Notes under the pieces: generated by a model | Told to the model about the DNA's origin: nothing | The model's database searches: none | Seen by the model: the letters and a program-made list of their open reading frames with translations, nothing else | Source: JASGCK01 sp031538565 | Lineage (GTDB): Bacteria; Pseudomonadota; Gammaproteobacteria; Burkholderiales; Burkholderiaceae_C | DNA: 64,000 bases | Direction of reading: 5' to 3' | Assembly (NCBI GenBank): GCA_031538565.1 | Contig: JAVKLS010000061.1 | Coordinates: 1-64,000, forward strand | Position numbers and translations under genes: made by a program | In this document: piece after piece, positions 51,507-59,868 of the stretch | Layout: every line of letters begins with the position of its first letter | Position numbering within the stretch: the first letter of the stretch is position 1

Positions 51507-52445
51507 ATGGCACATATTTACATCTACTCACCTGCGGGGGCAGTGCGCGATAAGGCTGGGCTGAAGCGCGGCATTAAACGCTTAGAAACTCAAGGTCATC
51601 AAGTCGAGCTAGACAAAGATGTCTTGACGGGTTTTCAGCGCTTTGCAGGTGATGATCAGACGCGGTTGAAAGCTATTTCCCGTGCAGCAACAAGCGACGC
51701 AGATCTTGCGCTTATTACCCGCGGCGGCTATGGCATGACGCGACTTTTGCCGCACATCAACTACGCCGCAATTGCTGCATCGATTGAGCGTGGAATGCGC
51801 TGGATGGGTTACAGTGACTTTTCTGCCCTTCAGGCGGCTTTGTACGCGCGCACGGGAGCTGCAACGCTAGGCGGTGCGGCTTTGATTGCTGATTTTGGCG
51901 GGATAGACGCACCAGACGACATCATGCAGGCTTGCTTTGACGACGTCCTTGCAGGGCATAGCGAAGGAGCGGGTTGGATGCTGCCTAAGCTCAAATCAGA
52001 GTCAGGCGTGCGCGAGCAGTACGCCCAAAAACCTTTGTCTAGTAAGGCGGGCAAGCTGTGGGGCGGAAATTTGGCGGTGCTCACCAGCTTAATTGGTACG
52101 CCTTATCTGCCGCAAATAACGGGCGGTGTGTTGTGGTTTGAAGACACGGGCGAGTCGCCATATCAAATTGAGCGGATGCTCACGCAGTGGCTGCACGCAG
52201 GCATTTTGGCAAAGCAGCGAGCGATTGTGTTTGGACAATTTTCCCAATCCAAACTCTATTCGCACGACAAAGGATTTAATTTGCAAGCCGTGGTGGCGTG
52301 GGTGCGTAGTCAGCTTAAAACGCCTGTGCTAACAGGCTTGCCATTTGGTCACGTGCCGACCAAGGTCATGCTGCCGTTTGGTGCATCCGTGCGGTTGCTG
52401 TGTGATGGCTCCGATGCCATGCTGCTGTGGGATGCGGCTTTGTGA
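51507..52445 (+). CDS. ldcA: LD-carboxypeptidase (family S66)
   Basis: Cytoplasmic serine peptidase that removes the terminal D-Ala from tetrapeptides during murein recycling. The 312-residue protein has the nucleophilic Ser in MRWMGYSDFSALQAAL, the Glu in GGVLWFEDTGESPYQIERML and the His in GLPFGHVPTKVMLPFG. No signal peptide. It lies 66 bases after ychF and 20 bases before the penicillin-acylase family gene, a possible cell-envelope pair. Confidence 0.93.
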   Translation: MAHIYIYSPAGAVRDKAGLKRGIKRLETQGHQVELDKDVLTGFQRFAGDDQTRLKAISRAATSDADLALITRGGYGMTRLLPHINYAAIAASIERGMRWMGYSDFSALQAALYARTGAATLGGAALIADFGGIDAPDDIMQACFDDVLAGHSEGAGWMLPKLKSESGVREQYAQKPLSSKAGKLWGGNLAVLTSLIGTPYLPQITGGVLWFEDTGESPYQIERMLTQWLHAGILAKQRAIVFGQFSQSKLYSHDKGFNLQAVVAWVRSQLKTPVLTGLPFGHVPTKVMLPFGASVRLLCDGSDAMLLWDAAL

Positions 52446-52465
52446 CAATTCGATAAGGGGGCAAG

Positions 52466-54934
52466 ATGAGGGTTTGGTTGAATCGCGTTGGCAAGCTTTT
52501 TGCCGTGATCGTGCTGTTGCTGCTGGGGGCGTTTGCGGCGTACGTGTATCGTTCTTTTCCTGCGGTTGACGGCGCGGCAAAGATGGCTGGACTTGACGGC
52601 GAGGTGAGTATTCGCCGTGACGCATCCGACGTCACGCACATTGAGGCTAAAAATCCACTCGATGTGTGGCGTGCTATCGGCTATAGCCACGCGCAAGAGC
52701 GCGGCTGGCAACTCGAACTCAACCGCCGCCTCATGCATGGTGAGCTATCTGAAATGTTAGGCGCGGCCACGCTGGAGACGGATAAGCTGATGCGCACCTT
52801 GGGCATCATGCCCGCCGCCAAAGCGCAGTACGCCAATTACCCTTTTGATGTCAAAGCAGCATTACAAGCGTATGCCGATGGCATCAATGGCTTTTATGCA
52901 TCCAGCAACCAAGCGCTGCCACCCGAATTCCATCTCCTTGGCGTGCGACCTAGCAAGTGGGAGCCTACGGACAGCGTGGCTTGGGCGCTCATGATGGCAC
53001 TCGACTTGGGCGGCAATTGGGGCGCTGAGTTTGCACGGCTTTCAAGCCTGCAAGTGCTGTCCACGCAGGAGCTTTGGCAAATGATGCCCGCGTACACGGG
53101 CGAAGCGCCTGCAACCAAAGTCGACCTTGCCAAACTCTACAAAGATTTAGATGTTTTTATTAAGCCAAAAATCCAATTAACCCATGCGCCTGTGCGCCAC
53201 TTGCAAACCACGGCATCACTTTCGGACGCGCTGGCTAGAAGCATGAATGACTGGGCAGCGGGTCTTGGGCAAATTGATAGCCGCGGCTCCAACAACTGGG
53301 TGGTGACGGGCAGTCGCACCGAATCAGGCAAGCCGCTGCTCTCCAACGACCCGCATTTGGCGCTGTCTGCACCTGCAATTTGGTATTTTGCGCATCTCAA
53401 ATCGCCCGCGGTGGATGCGATTGGCGCAACCTTACCTGGCTTGCCTTTTGTCATCTTGGGTCACACGCTAGGCGTGGCTTGGGGCTTTACTAACACGGGA
53501 CCAGACACTCAGGATTTATATCTAGAGCAAATCGATCCGGCCAATCCCAAGCAATACCGCACACCCACGGGGGTGACTGCGTTTGGCGAGCGCGAAGAAG
53601 TAATCAAAGTCAAAAAACAAGGCGACGTCAAAATCACGGTGCGCTCTACGCGGCATGGGCCTGTGGTGAGCGACGTGCAAAGCGCCTACGATCCCATTTT
53701 GAATAAAGCCAAATACGTTGTGGCTTTGCGCTGGGCGGCTTTGGATGCCAGCAATGTTTCCTTGGTTGCAGGCTTTAAAAGCATGAGCGCAAAAACCATT
53801 GACGATTTGGTGCTTGCATTTGCCAACTACCACGCCCCCATGCAAAACATAGTGATGGCGGATACCACAGGGCAAACCATGTACAAAGCAGCGGGCAAAG
53901 TTCCGCTTCGGGGTGCAGAAGACGACATCAAAGGCATTGCCCCCAGCCTAGGCTGGATGGCTAAATACGACTGGGTTAGCTGGCTGCCTTATGACCAAAC
54001 ACCTGCGGTCAAGCCAGATGCGCTGGCAGCTAAAGGTTGGTATGCCACGGCGAATCAAAAAATCACGCCCGATGACTACCCCTACTTCATTGGACAAGAC
54101 TGGTCGCAACCCTATCGGTACGATCGCATCAGCACACTGCTTGCCGCCACGCCAAAGCACAGCATGGCGAGCATGGAGCGCATTTTGAAAGACCATGTCT
54201 CGCTAGCGGCGCAAAAGCTGTTGCCTACCATCAAGCCCATTCAATCCGATCATCCAATGGCCGCGGCGGTGCAGGTGCAGCTCAAAAATTACGACGGACT
54301 GATGTCTAAAGACACGGTGGCTGGAACGGTGGTTAATTTTTGGGTGGACGAACTCACACGGCAAATACTGGGCGATAAGCTGGGTGCGGATAAGCTGAAA
54401 AACCTCTACGGCAAGCGTCAGTTTAGGCAGGGGATAGAAGAAATTATTGCGGCAGATTTGGGACAAGGCAATCAAGCGTGGTGTGCGCCCAAAAGCTGTG
54501 CCGAGCGCTATCGTGATGCCTTTGATGCGACGCTCCAATCATTAAGCGCGCAGTACGGTGGCGACTTGAGTTTGTGGGCATGGGGACGCATTCACATGGC
54601 GCAGTCCACGCACAAGCCGCTGTCAAACGTGCCTGTGCTTAAAAACTTTTTTACCGTATCTGTCCCTAGTGTGGGCGATCCGTTTACGCCCAATGTAGGG
54701 CAGTACTATTTAGCGGACACCGATCGTTTTGCCAATCGCCATGCACCCTCTATGCGTGCGGTGTACGATTTGGCAGATTTGGAAAACTCGGTATTTATCT
54801 ATCAAACAGGACAAAGCGGTTTGGTGTTTTCTAGTCGCTACCGCGATATGGCGCAGGAGTGGGCGGACACCCAATTTAGAAAACTACAAATGAAGCCCGC
54901 CAGTTTTATGCACACACTCACACTCACGCCTTAA
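52466..54934 (+). CDS. Penicillin acylase family N-terminal-nucleophile amidase
   Basis: An 822-residue Ntn hydrolase precursor that should self-cleave into two chains, releasing the N-terminal nucleophile Ser275 in SRGSNNWVVTGSRT. Residues 9-27 are a signal anchor (GKLFAVIVLLLLGAFAAYV), so the enzyme acts in the periplasm. Family members hydrolyse beta-lactam side chains or acyl-homoserine lactones, so a quorum-quenching or cell-wall role is possible. RBS AAGGGGG precedes ATG 52466. Followed by pdxH after 7 bases. Confidence 0.9.
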   Translation: MRVWLNRVGKLFAVIVLLLLGAFAAYVYRSFPAVDGAAKMAGLDGEVSIRRDASDVTHIEAKNPLDVWRAIGYSHAQERGWQLELNRRLMHGELSEMLGAATLETDKLMRTLGIMPAAKAQYANYPFDVKAALQAYADGINGFYASSNQALPPEFHLLGVRPSKWEPTDSVAWALMMALDLGGNWGAEFARLSSLQVLSTQELWQMMPAYTGEAPATKVDLAKLYKDLDVFIKPKIQLTHAPVRHLQTTASLSDALARSMNDWAAGLGQIDSRGSNNWVVTGSRTESGKPLLSNDPHLALSAPAIWYFAHLKSPAVDAIGATLPGLPFVILGHTLGVAWGFTNTGPDTQDLYLEQIDPANPKQYRTPTGVTAFGEREEVIKVKKQGDVKITVRSTRHGPVVSDVQSAYDPILNKAKYVVALRWAALDASNVSLVAGFKSMSAKTIDDLVLAFANYHAPMQNIVMADTTGQTMYKAAGKVPLRGAEDDIKGIAPSLGWMAKYDWVSWLPYDQTPAVKPDALAAKGWYATANQKITPDDYPYFIGQDWSQPYRYDRISTLLAATPKHSMASMERILKDHVSLAAQKLLPTIKPIQSDHPMAAAVQVQLKNYDGLMSKDTVAGTVVNFWVDELTRQILGDKLGADKLKNLYGKRQFRQGIEEIIAADLGQGNQAWCAPKSCAERYRDAFDATLQSLSAQYGGDLSLWAWGRIHMAQSTHKPLSNVPVLKNFFTVSVPSVGDPFTPNVGQYYLADTDRFANRHAPSMRAVYDLADLENSVFIYQTGQSGLVFSSRYRDMAQEWADTQFRKLQMKPASFMHTLTLTP

Positions 54935-54941
54935 TTTTGAT

Positions 54942-55613
54942 ATGACAGTCTCGCATCAAGCCGCCGAATTTTCTCTGGCATCTCAGCTTCCTAACTTGCG
55001 CAAAAGCTACGAAAACGCGGCGCTAGACGAGGCCGCGTCCCAGGCCGATCCGCTCCAGCAGTTTGCGCAGTGGCTGGGCGAGGCAATTGCTGCAAAAATT
55101 CCCGAGCCTAATGCCATGACGCTGGCAACCGTGGGATCGGATATGCGCCCTAGCACGCGTGTGCTACTCATTAAAAATTTTGATGCACGCGGCATCGAAT
55201 GGTTCACCAACTACAACAGTCGCAAAGGACAGGAGCTGGCGGGAAATCCCTACGCCGCCTTGCAATTTCATTGGATTGAATTGGAGCGCGTGGTGCGCAT
55301 TGAGGGCGTTGTGGAGCGCGTGGACAGCGTCACCAGCGACGCGTACTTTGCCATGCGTCCCAGGCTCTCGCAGCTATCGGCAGTCGCGAGTCCGCAGTCG
55401 GCAAGGGTTGCTAGTCGCACCGAGCTAGAAGAGTGCATGGATGCTGCTGCACAAGCATTCCCCGCGCAAGTGACGCGCCCCATGCACTGGGGTGGTTACC
55501 GCTTAGTGCCCGACCGCTTTGAATTTTGGCAAGGACGTCGAAATAGACTGCATGACAGACTGCTCTACAGCAAAGAAAACGGCAATTGGCTGCGCTCGCG
55601 TTTAGCCCCCTGA
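54942..55613 (+). CDS. pdxH: Pyridoxamine 5'-phosphate oxidase
   Basis: FMN enzyme that makes pyridoxal phosphate. The 223-residue protein has LRKSYENAALDE, NAMTLATVG, RVLLIKNFDARGIEWFTNY, FHWIELERVVRIEG and the C-terminal WGGYRLVPDRFEFWQGRRNR and RLHDR, all typical. The region after MRPRLSQL reads SAVASPQSA, where most relatives have GAWASPQS; this is a Trp to Val-type change of unknown effect. Confidence 0.96.
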   Translation: MTVSHQAAEFSLASQLPNLRKSYENAALDEAASQADPLQQFAQWLGEAIAAKIPEPNAMTLATVGSDMRPSTRVLLIKNFDARGIEWFTNYNSRKGQELAGNPYAALQFHWIELERVVRIEGVVERVDSVTSDAYFAMRPRLSQLSAVASPQSARVASRTELEECMDAAAQAFPAQVTRPMHWGGYRLVPDRFEFWQGRRNRLHDRLLYSKENGNWLRSRLAP

Positions 55614-55673
55614 TTGGCATGCTGATTTTTGAGCCATAATCCGCCCGTGTTCAACTTTTCAAGGAGTATTTTT

Positions 55674-56381
55674 ATGTCTGAAAACCTCACTTCTCTTAAT
55701 ACTCATGCGTTTGGGCAAGCCGCTGGCATCAGTGATGCACAGGTGCGCCATCGCGTGCTACGCAACACATATATGCTTTTGGCGGTTAGCCTGCTGCCCA
55801 CGGTGCTGGGTGCATATCTTGGTGTGAGCACAGGACTTTCCCGCGTGCTGTCGGGCTGGGTGGGCATGATTGCCATGTTGGTAGGCGCTTTCGGTTTTAT
55901 CTATGCGATTGAAAAAACCAAGACCTCGGCGAAGGGTGTCTATGTTTTGCTGGCGTTCACCTTTTGGATGGGCCTGATTTTGTCTAGTTTGATTGAGCAT
56001 ACGCTGCGTTTTAAAAATGGCTCAAGCTTAGTGATGACGGCGTTTGGTGGCACAGCAGGCGTATTTTTTGTCATGGCAACACTGGCAACCACCATCAAGC
56101 GCGATTTGTCTGGTATGAGTAAGTGGCTATTTTGGGGTGTGGTGGTCCTGCTGCTAGGCTCCGTTATCAATATGTTTGTTGGCTCTACTATGGTAATGGC
56201 AGCAATGAGTACATTGGCAATTGGCATTTTTAGCGCCTATATGCTCTATGACATCAAACAGGTGATTGATGGGGGCGAGACTAATTACATCAGTGCGACG
56301 CTGGCCATTTATCTTGACCTTATTAACATTTTTCAGAGTTTGCTGTCACTTTTGGGAATTTTTGGTGGTGAGCGCGATTGA
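55674..56381 (+). CDS. Bax inhibitor-1 / YccA family membrane protein
   Basis: A 235-residue protein with seven hydrophobic segments of the BI-1/YccA family. YccA in E. coli binds and inhibits the membrane protease FtsH; related proteins are calcium leak channels. Conserved bits include LRNTYMLLAVSLLPT, VGSTMVMAAMSTLAIGIFSAYMLYDIKQVIDGGETNYI and the end YLDLINIFQSLLSLLGIFGGERD. ATG 55674 follows AAGGAG. The TGA stop at 56379-56381 is followed in the same frame by a further open frame (next entry). Confidence 0.94.
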   Translation: MSENLTSLNTHAFGQAAGISDAQVRHRVLRNTYMLLAVSLLPTVLGAYLGVSTGLSRVLSGWVGMIAMLVGAFGFIYAIEKTKTSAKGVYVLLAFTFWMGLILSSLIEHTLRFKNGSSLVMTAFGGTAGVFFVMATLATTIKRDLSGMSKWLFWGVVVLLLGSVINMFVGSTMVMAAMSTLAIGIFSAYMLYDIKQVIDGGETNYISATLAIYLDLINIFQSLLSLLGIFGGERD

Positions 56382-56678
56382 GTTTTAGATAACGGTTTGA
56401 ATTGTGCTCAGCTTCAAAATGAATACGCGGATGCCGAGAAGCTGCGCACTGAGGCCGATAAAGAAAAGAGTGTCACAGGTGGGAATGTACTTAGAGCCAT
56501 TTTTTTCTGGCCTGCAATTCTAGGAACAGCAGCTAACGCAAATGAAGCGATAGCTGCTGCAGATTCACGCAAAATTTACTTGGCGAATTTGATGAATCAA
56601 AAAAATTGCACTGTACCTGGCGCAACTTCCGCTACACCAGAGCCAGAGTCCATTAAACCTACCGCACCAGCTAAGTAA
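56382..56678 (+). pseudogene. Start-less small protein in frame after the BI-1 stop
   Basis: About 98 codons continue in the same frame directly after the BI-1 TGA. The text (CAQLQNEYADAEKLRTEADK, then FFWPAILGTAANANEAIAAA and a Pro-rich C-terminus) looks like the mature part of a small secreted or lipoprotein of the kind that begins with a signal peptide and a Cys. No ATG or ribosome site precedes it; TTG 56397 is the first possible start. It may be a remnant whose 5' end was lost, or be made by readthrough. Function unknown. A hairpin follows the stop. Confidence 0.5.
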
Positions 56679-56679
56679 A

Positions 56680-56701
56680 AACAACCAAAAATGGGTTGTT
56701 T
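56680..56701 (+). terminator. Candidate terminator after BI-1 region
   Basis: AACAACC (56680-56686) pairs with GGTTGTT (56694-56700) around a seven-base loop, right behind the stop at 56678. Only one to two T follow, so termination may be inefficient; the convergent flavin reductase gene ends 22 bases further on. Confidence 0.5.
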
Positions 56702-56722
56702 AAACAGATCTTAGCTGAAGTC

Positions 56723-57202
56723 TTAAATCGCCAACCGCCCAAACTGTCTACGGGCATAGATAAGTGGTTCGGCGTGATCATTGCTGTTCACACCAAAACT
56801 CAGCACCCGCCCGAGCATGATGTCGTGATCGCCCGCAGGGATGATGCGCTCAAGCGCGCAATCAAACCACGCGGCGCAGCCCAGAATTTGCGGGCGACCC
56901 GTGGGCAGTCGCACAAGGTCTAGTTCCGCAAAGCGTTCATTGTGCGAGCCTTTCGTAAAACGCATAGCAAGAGGCTCTTGTGCGTGAGTCAGAATGTTGA
57001 CGGTGTAACCACCTGCACCCTCAAAGTGAGTTCGACTGCTGGAGTTTGTGCGCAACGACCACAGCACGAGCGCGGGCTCTAGCGAGACGATGTTAAATGA
57101 GTTACACGTTAGTCCAAAGTCTTGCCCTGCGTGATTTGCCGTAATAACGGTTACGCCTGTGGCAAAGCAGGACATGGCGTGCTTGAGAGCTTTTTCTTGC
57201 AT
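56723..57202 (-). CDS. Flavin reductase family protein
   Basis: A 159-residue FMN-binding split-barrel protein that would supply reduced flavin to a monooxygenase partner. Family features: FATGVTVITANH, GLTCNSFNIVSLEPALVLWSL with the flavin-binding Ser/Thr/Asn, and GDHDIMLGRVL near the end. ATG 57202 overlaps the TGA of the upstream remnant by one base (TGATG), so they were co-translated. Its monooxygenase partner is apparently destroyed (next entry), leaving this reductase without a local client. Confidence 0.9.
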   Translation of the reverse strand: MQEKALKHAMSCFATGVTVITANHAGQDFGLTCNSFNIVSLEPALVLWSLRTNSSSRTHFEGAGGYTVNILTHAQEPLAMRFTKGSHNERFAELDLVRLPTGRPQILGCAAWFDCALERIIPAGDHDIMLGRVLSFGVNSNDHAEPLIYARRQFGRLAI

Positions 57203-57444
57203 CAAGCGACTTGGCGTCCTGCGGCCAACTCCAAAAGCTCAAACCATGTTTGGCGTGGCATTGCCACTTTGAATGCGTCTGCGAGTTTGGCAGTGCGCTC
57301 TATACGAAAGCTGGAGCGCAAGCTGCCATCGGGTACGTCAAGGTGACGGTAGTCATCTGAGCACAGAGGTGCAAACCAAGACACTTCCGCAGCATTTAAG
57401 TCTTGACTTTTGACGGGCGCAATAGATTGGTGAGTTGCGTTCAT
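57202..57444 (-). pseudogene. Remnant of an LLM-class flavin monooxygenase
   Basis: An 80-residue open frame. The N-terminal part (DLNAAEVSWFAPLCSDDYRH and VPDGSLRSSF) matches the start of luciferase-like flavin monooxygenases of about 350 residues. After about residue 46 the homology stops and an unrelated tail (LADAFKVAMPRQTWFELLEL) runs to a TGA. The bulk of the barrel is missing, so this is best read as a gene with a large internal deletion fused in frame to other sequence. ATG 57444 is chosen. Divergent from gntR by 42 bases, which likely regulated it. Confidence 0.6.
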
Positions 57445-57486
57445 AAGCCGAAGTATATCAATAGTAAATGACTTTAGAATCAACGT

Positions 57487-58200
57487 ATGTCACATCCGTC
57501 TGTTTCGTTGCCGCGTTACATCCAAATCAGCGAATTGCTGACGCGCGAAATTGCCGCAAATTTTTATACCGCTGGTGATCGCTTGCCGCCTGAGGCAGAG
57601 CTTGCAAAGCGCCTTGGCGTGGCGGTGGGCACACTTCGAAAATCTTTGTTGGAGTTGGAGTCTCGTGGGTTGTTGATTCGCAGACAGGGCTCTGGCACGT
57701 ATATCAATAGCTCCGCCCGCAGCGCAGTGCTGCAAAAAAACGTGTATGAGTTTTTTCGGTTGGAGTTGCCGTGCGGCGGTGGTTTGCCAACGGCGCGCAT
57801 TTTGGCTTTCGATATCATTCAAACGCCGACGCCCTTTCGCTCCGCATTTACCAAGCAGTGCTATCGCTTGCGGCGACTGCGTTTATTGGATGGTTTGCCC
57901 GTGGCTTTAGAGGAGATTTATTTTGAAGCACGGCGCAACGCAAAATTAAAAAAATCCGATTTAGGTGAAGCGCTGTACGTTTTTTATAAAGAGCGACTTG
58001 GATTTTGGATCGCCAGCGTCCAAGACCGAATCACACAGGGCTTTGCCCCCGCTTGGTCGCCTGCCAGTTTGGCTTTGCCAGCGGGCACGGCTTGTCCGCG
58101 TGTGGAGCGTGTGGCGCGGGATGGAGCTGGCGATATCCGCGAGTACTCGGTCACGTGGTTTGATGCCGCGCAATGTCACTATGTCAACAGAATGAAATAA
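57487..58200 (+). CDS. GntR-family regulator with UTRA domain
   Basis: A 237-residue HutC-type GntR repressor. The winged helix is residues about 8-75 (LPPEAELAKRLGVAVGTLRK, RGLLIRRQGSGTYI) and the UTRA ligand-binding domain follows (YRLRRLRLLDGLPVALEEIYF). It is divergent from the monooxygenase remnant and flavin reductase, with a 42-base gap, so that operon was probably its target. Many Burkholderiales carry a similar regulator next to TCA-cycle genes (mdh/sdh), and sucA lies 5 kb downstream, so that is an alternative role. The 149 bases after it hold no gene. Confidence 0.88.
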   Translation: MSHPSVSLPRYIQISELLTREIAANFYTAGDRLPPEAELAKRLGVAVGTLRKSLLELESRGLLIRRQGSGTYINSSARSAVLQKNVYEFFRLELPCGGGLPTARILAFDIIQTPTPFRSAFTKQCYRLRRLRLLDGLPVALEEIYFEARRNAKLKKSDLGEALYVFYKERLGFWIASVQDRITQGFAPAWSPASLALPAGTACPRVERVARDGAGDIREYSVTWFDAAQCHYVNRMK

Positions 58201-58310
58201 ACGCAAAAAAGAATAGGAGCACCATATCAAGATCGGAACTAACGCCGCACACCATCCGCTACGGATTTATTGGCTGCCGAGCACTCCGCGCAAACGGGAC
58301 AAGCGGTTAG

Positions 58311-58331
58311 TCTGCAAAACGGCGCTTACAA
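58311..58331 (+). repeat. 21-base direct repeat, left copy
   Basis: A 21-base sequence with core AAACGGCGCTTACAA, located 18 bases from the 3' end of the cytochrome b gene. The right copy at 63371-63391 differs by one base and has the same orientation. Together they bracket the cytochrome/two-component block. Confidence 0.7.
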
Positions 58332-58349
58332 GCTGACGAACTAAGAAGA

Positions 58350-58976
58350 TTACGAGCCAAGGATGGTGGCTGCGTAAGCAAGTCCCGCTAAGGCAACAAA
58401 GTAGAGACATACGCCAAACACACCGATGTCGCGGATGCTTTGATCTGCGTGTCCCTTGCCCCATCCTGTCAACATAGTACGGACTAAATTTTCGCGGTGC
58501 AAGCACGAGCTTGCCAAAACAGCAAACACGTGCACGATCACCAAAAGTAAGGCGAGATTGGAGAGTGTTTCGTGCCACCGACCCATGCGCGTGCCGCCGA
58601 TGTCGTTGTACGCCATCCAGCCTGTGCTGCTGGCAAGGGCACTCAGACTGAGTAACCCGACCACGGCCCAGCCGCCCGCAGGGTTGTGCCCCGCGTGGTT
58701 CTCTGGACGCAACGTGGCAAGACTTTTGAGATAGCCGATTGCCTGCCTGGGTGCACGCACAAAACTGCTAAACCGTGCGTGCTGCGAGCCGATAGTGCCC
58801 CAAATGAGGCGCATAAAAACGGCAGCGACCACAACACAACCACTTGCCACATGAACCATGCGCCAGCGCTCGGATTCGGCGCTTACGTACGCCACGAGAA
58901 AACTGAGCGCCAGCAGCCAATGCCCTATTCGGACAATACGATCCCATACCAAAATGGGCGTGTTTGGCGCGTCCAT
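58350..58976 (-). CDS. Membrane cytochrome b (b561 family)
   Basis: A 208-residue inner-membrane dihaem cytochrome b. Four helices carry His candidates: RIGHWLLALS, WRMVHVASGC, MGRWHETLSN and VIVHVFAVLA, the b561/hydrogenase-type pattern. It would pass electrons between quinol and the periplasmic c-cytochromes encoded with it. Start ATG 58976 overlaps the upstream TAA by one base (TAATG); ATG 58994 would add six residues. Last gene of the four-gene operon. Confidence 0.88.
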   Translation of the reverse strand: MDAPNTPILVWDRIVRIGHWLLALSFLVAYVSAESERWRMVHVASGCVVVAAVFMRLIWGTIGSQHARFSSFVRAPRQAIGYLKSLATLRPENHAGHNPAGGWAVVGLLSLSALASSTGWMAYNDIGGTRMGRWHETLSNLALLLVIVHVFAVLASSCLHRENLVRTMLTGWGKGHADQSIRDIGVFGVCLYFVALAGLAYAATILGS

Positions 58977-59395
58977 TAGTTTTGTAGCAACCATGCGGCT
59001 AAATCAGATTTTTCGGCGGCCGTGCATTCGCGGCCAATGACGTCGGTGCAATTGCGTTTAAACCATTTTTCGGATTTTGCAGCGTCCGTAAAGCGCTCGG
59101 CGTTGGCACTTGGTGCAAGCGGTTTAATTTCTTTTCCTGTGATGACGTGCTTGCCAATTCCTTTGGGGTTTGCCGTGTGACAGCTGCTGCAGCTTGCCAT
59201 ATCAGAGCCAGCGCGAAAGATGCGGTCATAAAAATGCTGCCCGCGCTGGGCCGAGGGTGTAAAGGCGGCATTGGCAGTTTTTGCATCGCGTGTCCAGTTG
59301 GTGTGCTGCTCTTGCAAGGTGGTGGCAAAGGCGCTGCACAGTGTTAGCAGCATGAACCCGGCGATGTTGACTTTAATAGTGTGTGAAAGTTTCAT
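58976..59395 (-). CDS. SHP-like monohaem cytochrome c (DUF1924)
   Basis: A 139-residue periplasmic cytochrome with signal peptide (LLTLCSAFA) and one haem site CSSCH at 69-73. The rest (GKEIKPLAPSANAERFTD, KWFKRNCTDVIGRECTAAEK) matches DUF1924, the family of sphaeroides haem protein (SHP), an unusual cytochrome c with an Asn ligand that leaves on reduction so that the haem can bind oxygen or NO. Two extra Cys (CTDVIGREC) match the SHP disulfide. It overlaps the diheme cytochrome gene by 4 bases. Confidence 0.88.
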   Translation of the reverse strand: MKLSHTIKVNIAGFMLLTLCSAFATTLQEQHTNWTRDAKTANAAFTPSAQRGQHFYDRIFRAGSDMASCSSCHTANPKGIGKHVITGKEIKPLAPSANAERFTDAAKSEKWFKRNCTDVIGRECTAAEKSDLAAWLLQN

Positions 59396-59868
59396 TTTTT
59401 TGGGATTTGAACAGCGTGCTCGTCAAAATTGCCGTGCTCGGCTCCGCTGTGACAGGCGATGCAATTGGATGCGTTTTTAATGGATGCCCTCTTCCAAACA
59501 TCGTTGCTCACTTCGTGGTGCTTGCGGACAAACCATGCGGAGTCGGTGATGCGACTGCTGGCGGTGATTTCCGTGGCGCGTCTGTACGTGCCGCCGTTGG
59601 CTTGCAACCAGTTGGCAATGCTGGCAAGCAAAGTTGCGTCGTCAATTGAGGCGTCGGTGCCGTAGTGTTTGGGCAGGGCCTCCATGATTTTTTTCCATGA
59701 CTGCGCGGGCAAAAGTCCAGCAGGGTATGCCATGTGGCAGGCGGCACACTCTTGCTTGTAGGCAGGAAGATCGGTGCGGGGCTGAATGGGTGCATCGGCC
59801 CGAGCCGTTGCCACCACTGCCGCGCCCAGCATTAGCACCGCGCACAGACTGCGGATAAGTGGCGTCAT
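59392..59868 (-). CDS. Diheme cytochrome c (DHC-like)
   Basis: A 158-residue periplasmic cytochrome with signal peptide (LGAAVVATARA) and two haem sites: CAACH at 41-45 and CIACH at 136-140. This matches the diheme cytochrome that accompanies SHP and is its likely electron donor. The first domain includes MAYPAGLLPAQSWKKIMEAL. It overlaps the DUF5666 gene by 4 bases and the SHP gene by 4. Confidence 0.88.
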   Translation of the reverse strand: MTPLIRSLCAVLMLGAAVVATARADAPIQPRTDLPAYKQECAACHMAYPAGLLPAQSWKKIMEALPKHYGTDASIDDATLLASIANWLQANGGTYRRATEITASSRITDSAWFVRKHHEVSNDVWKRASIKNASNCIACHSGAEHGNFDEHAVQIPKK

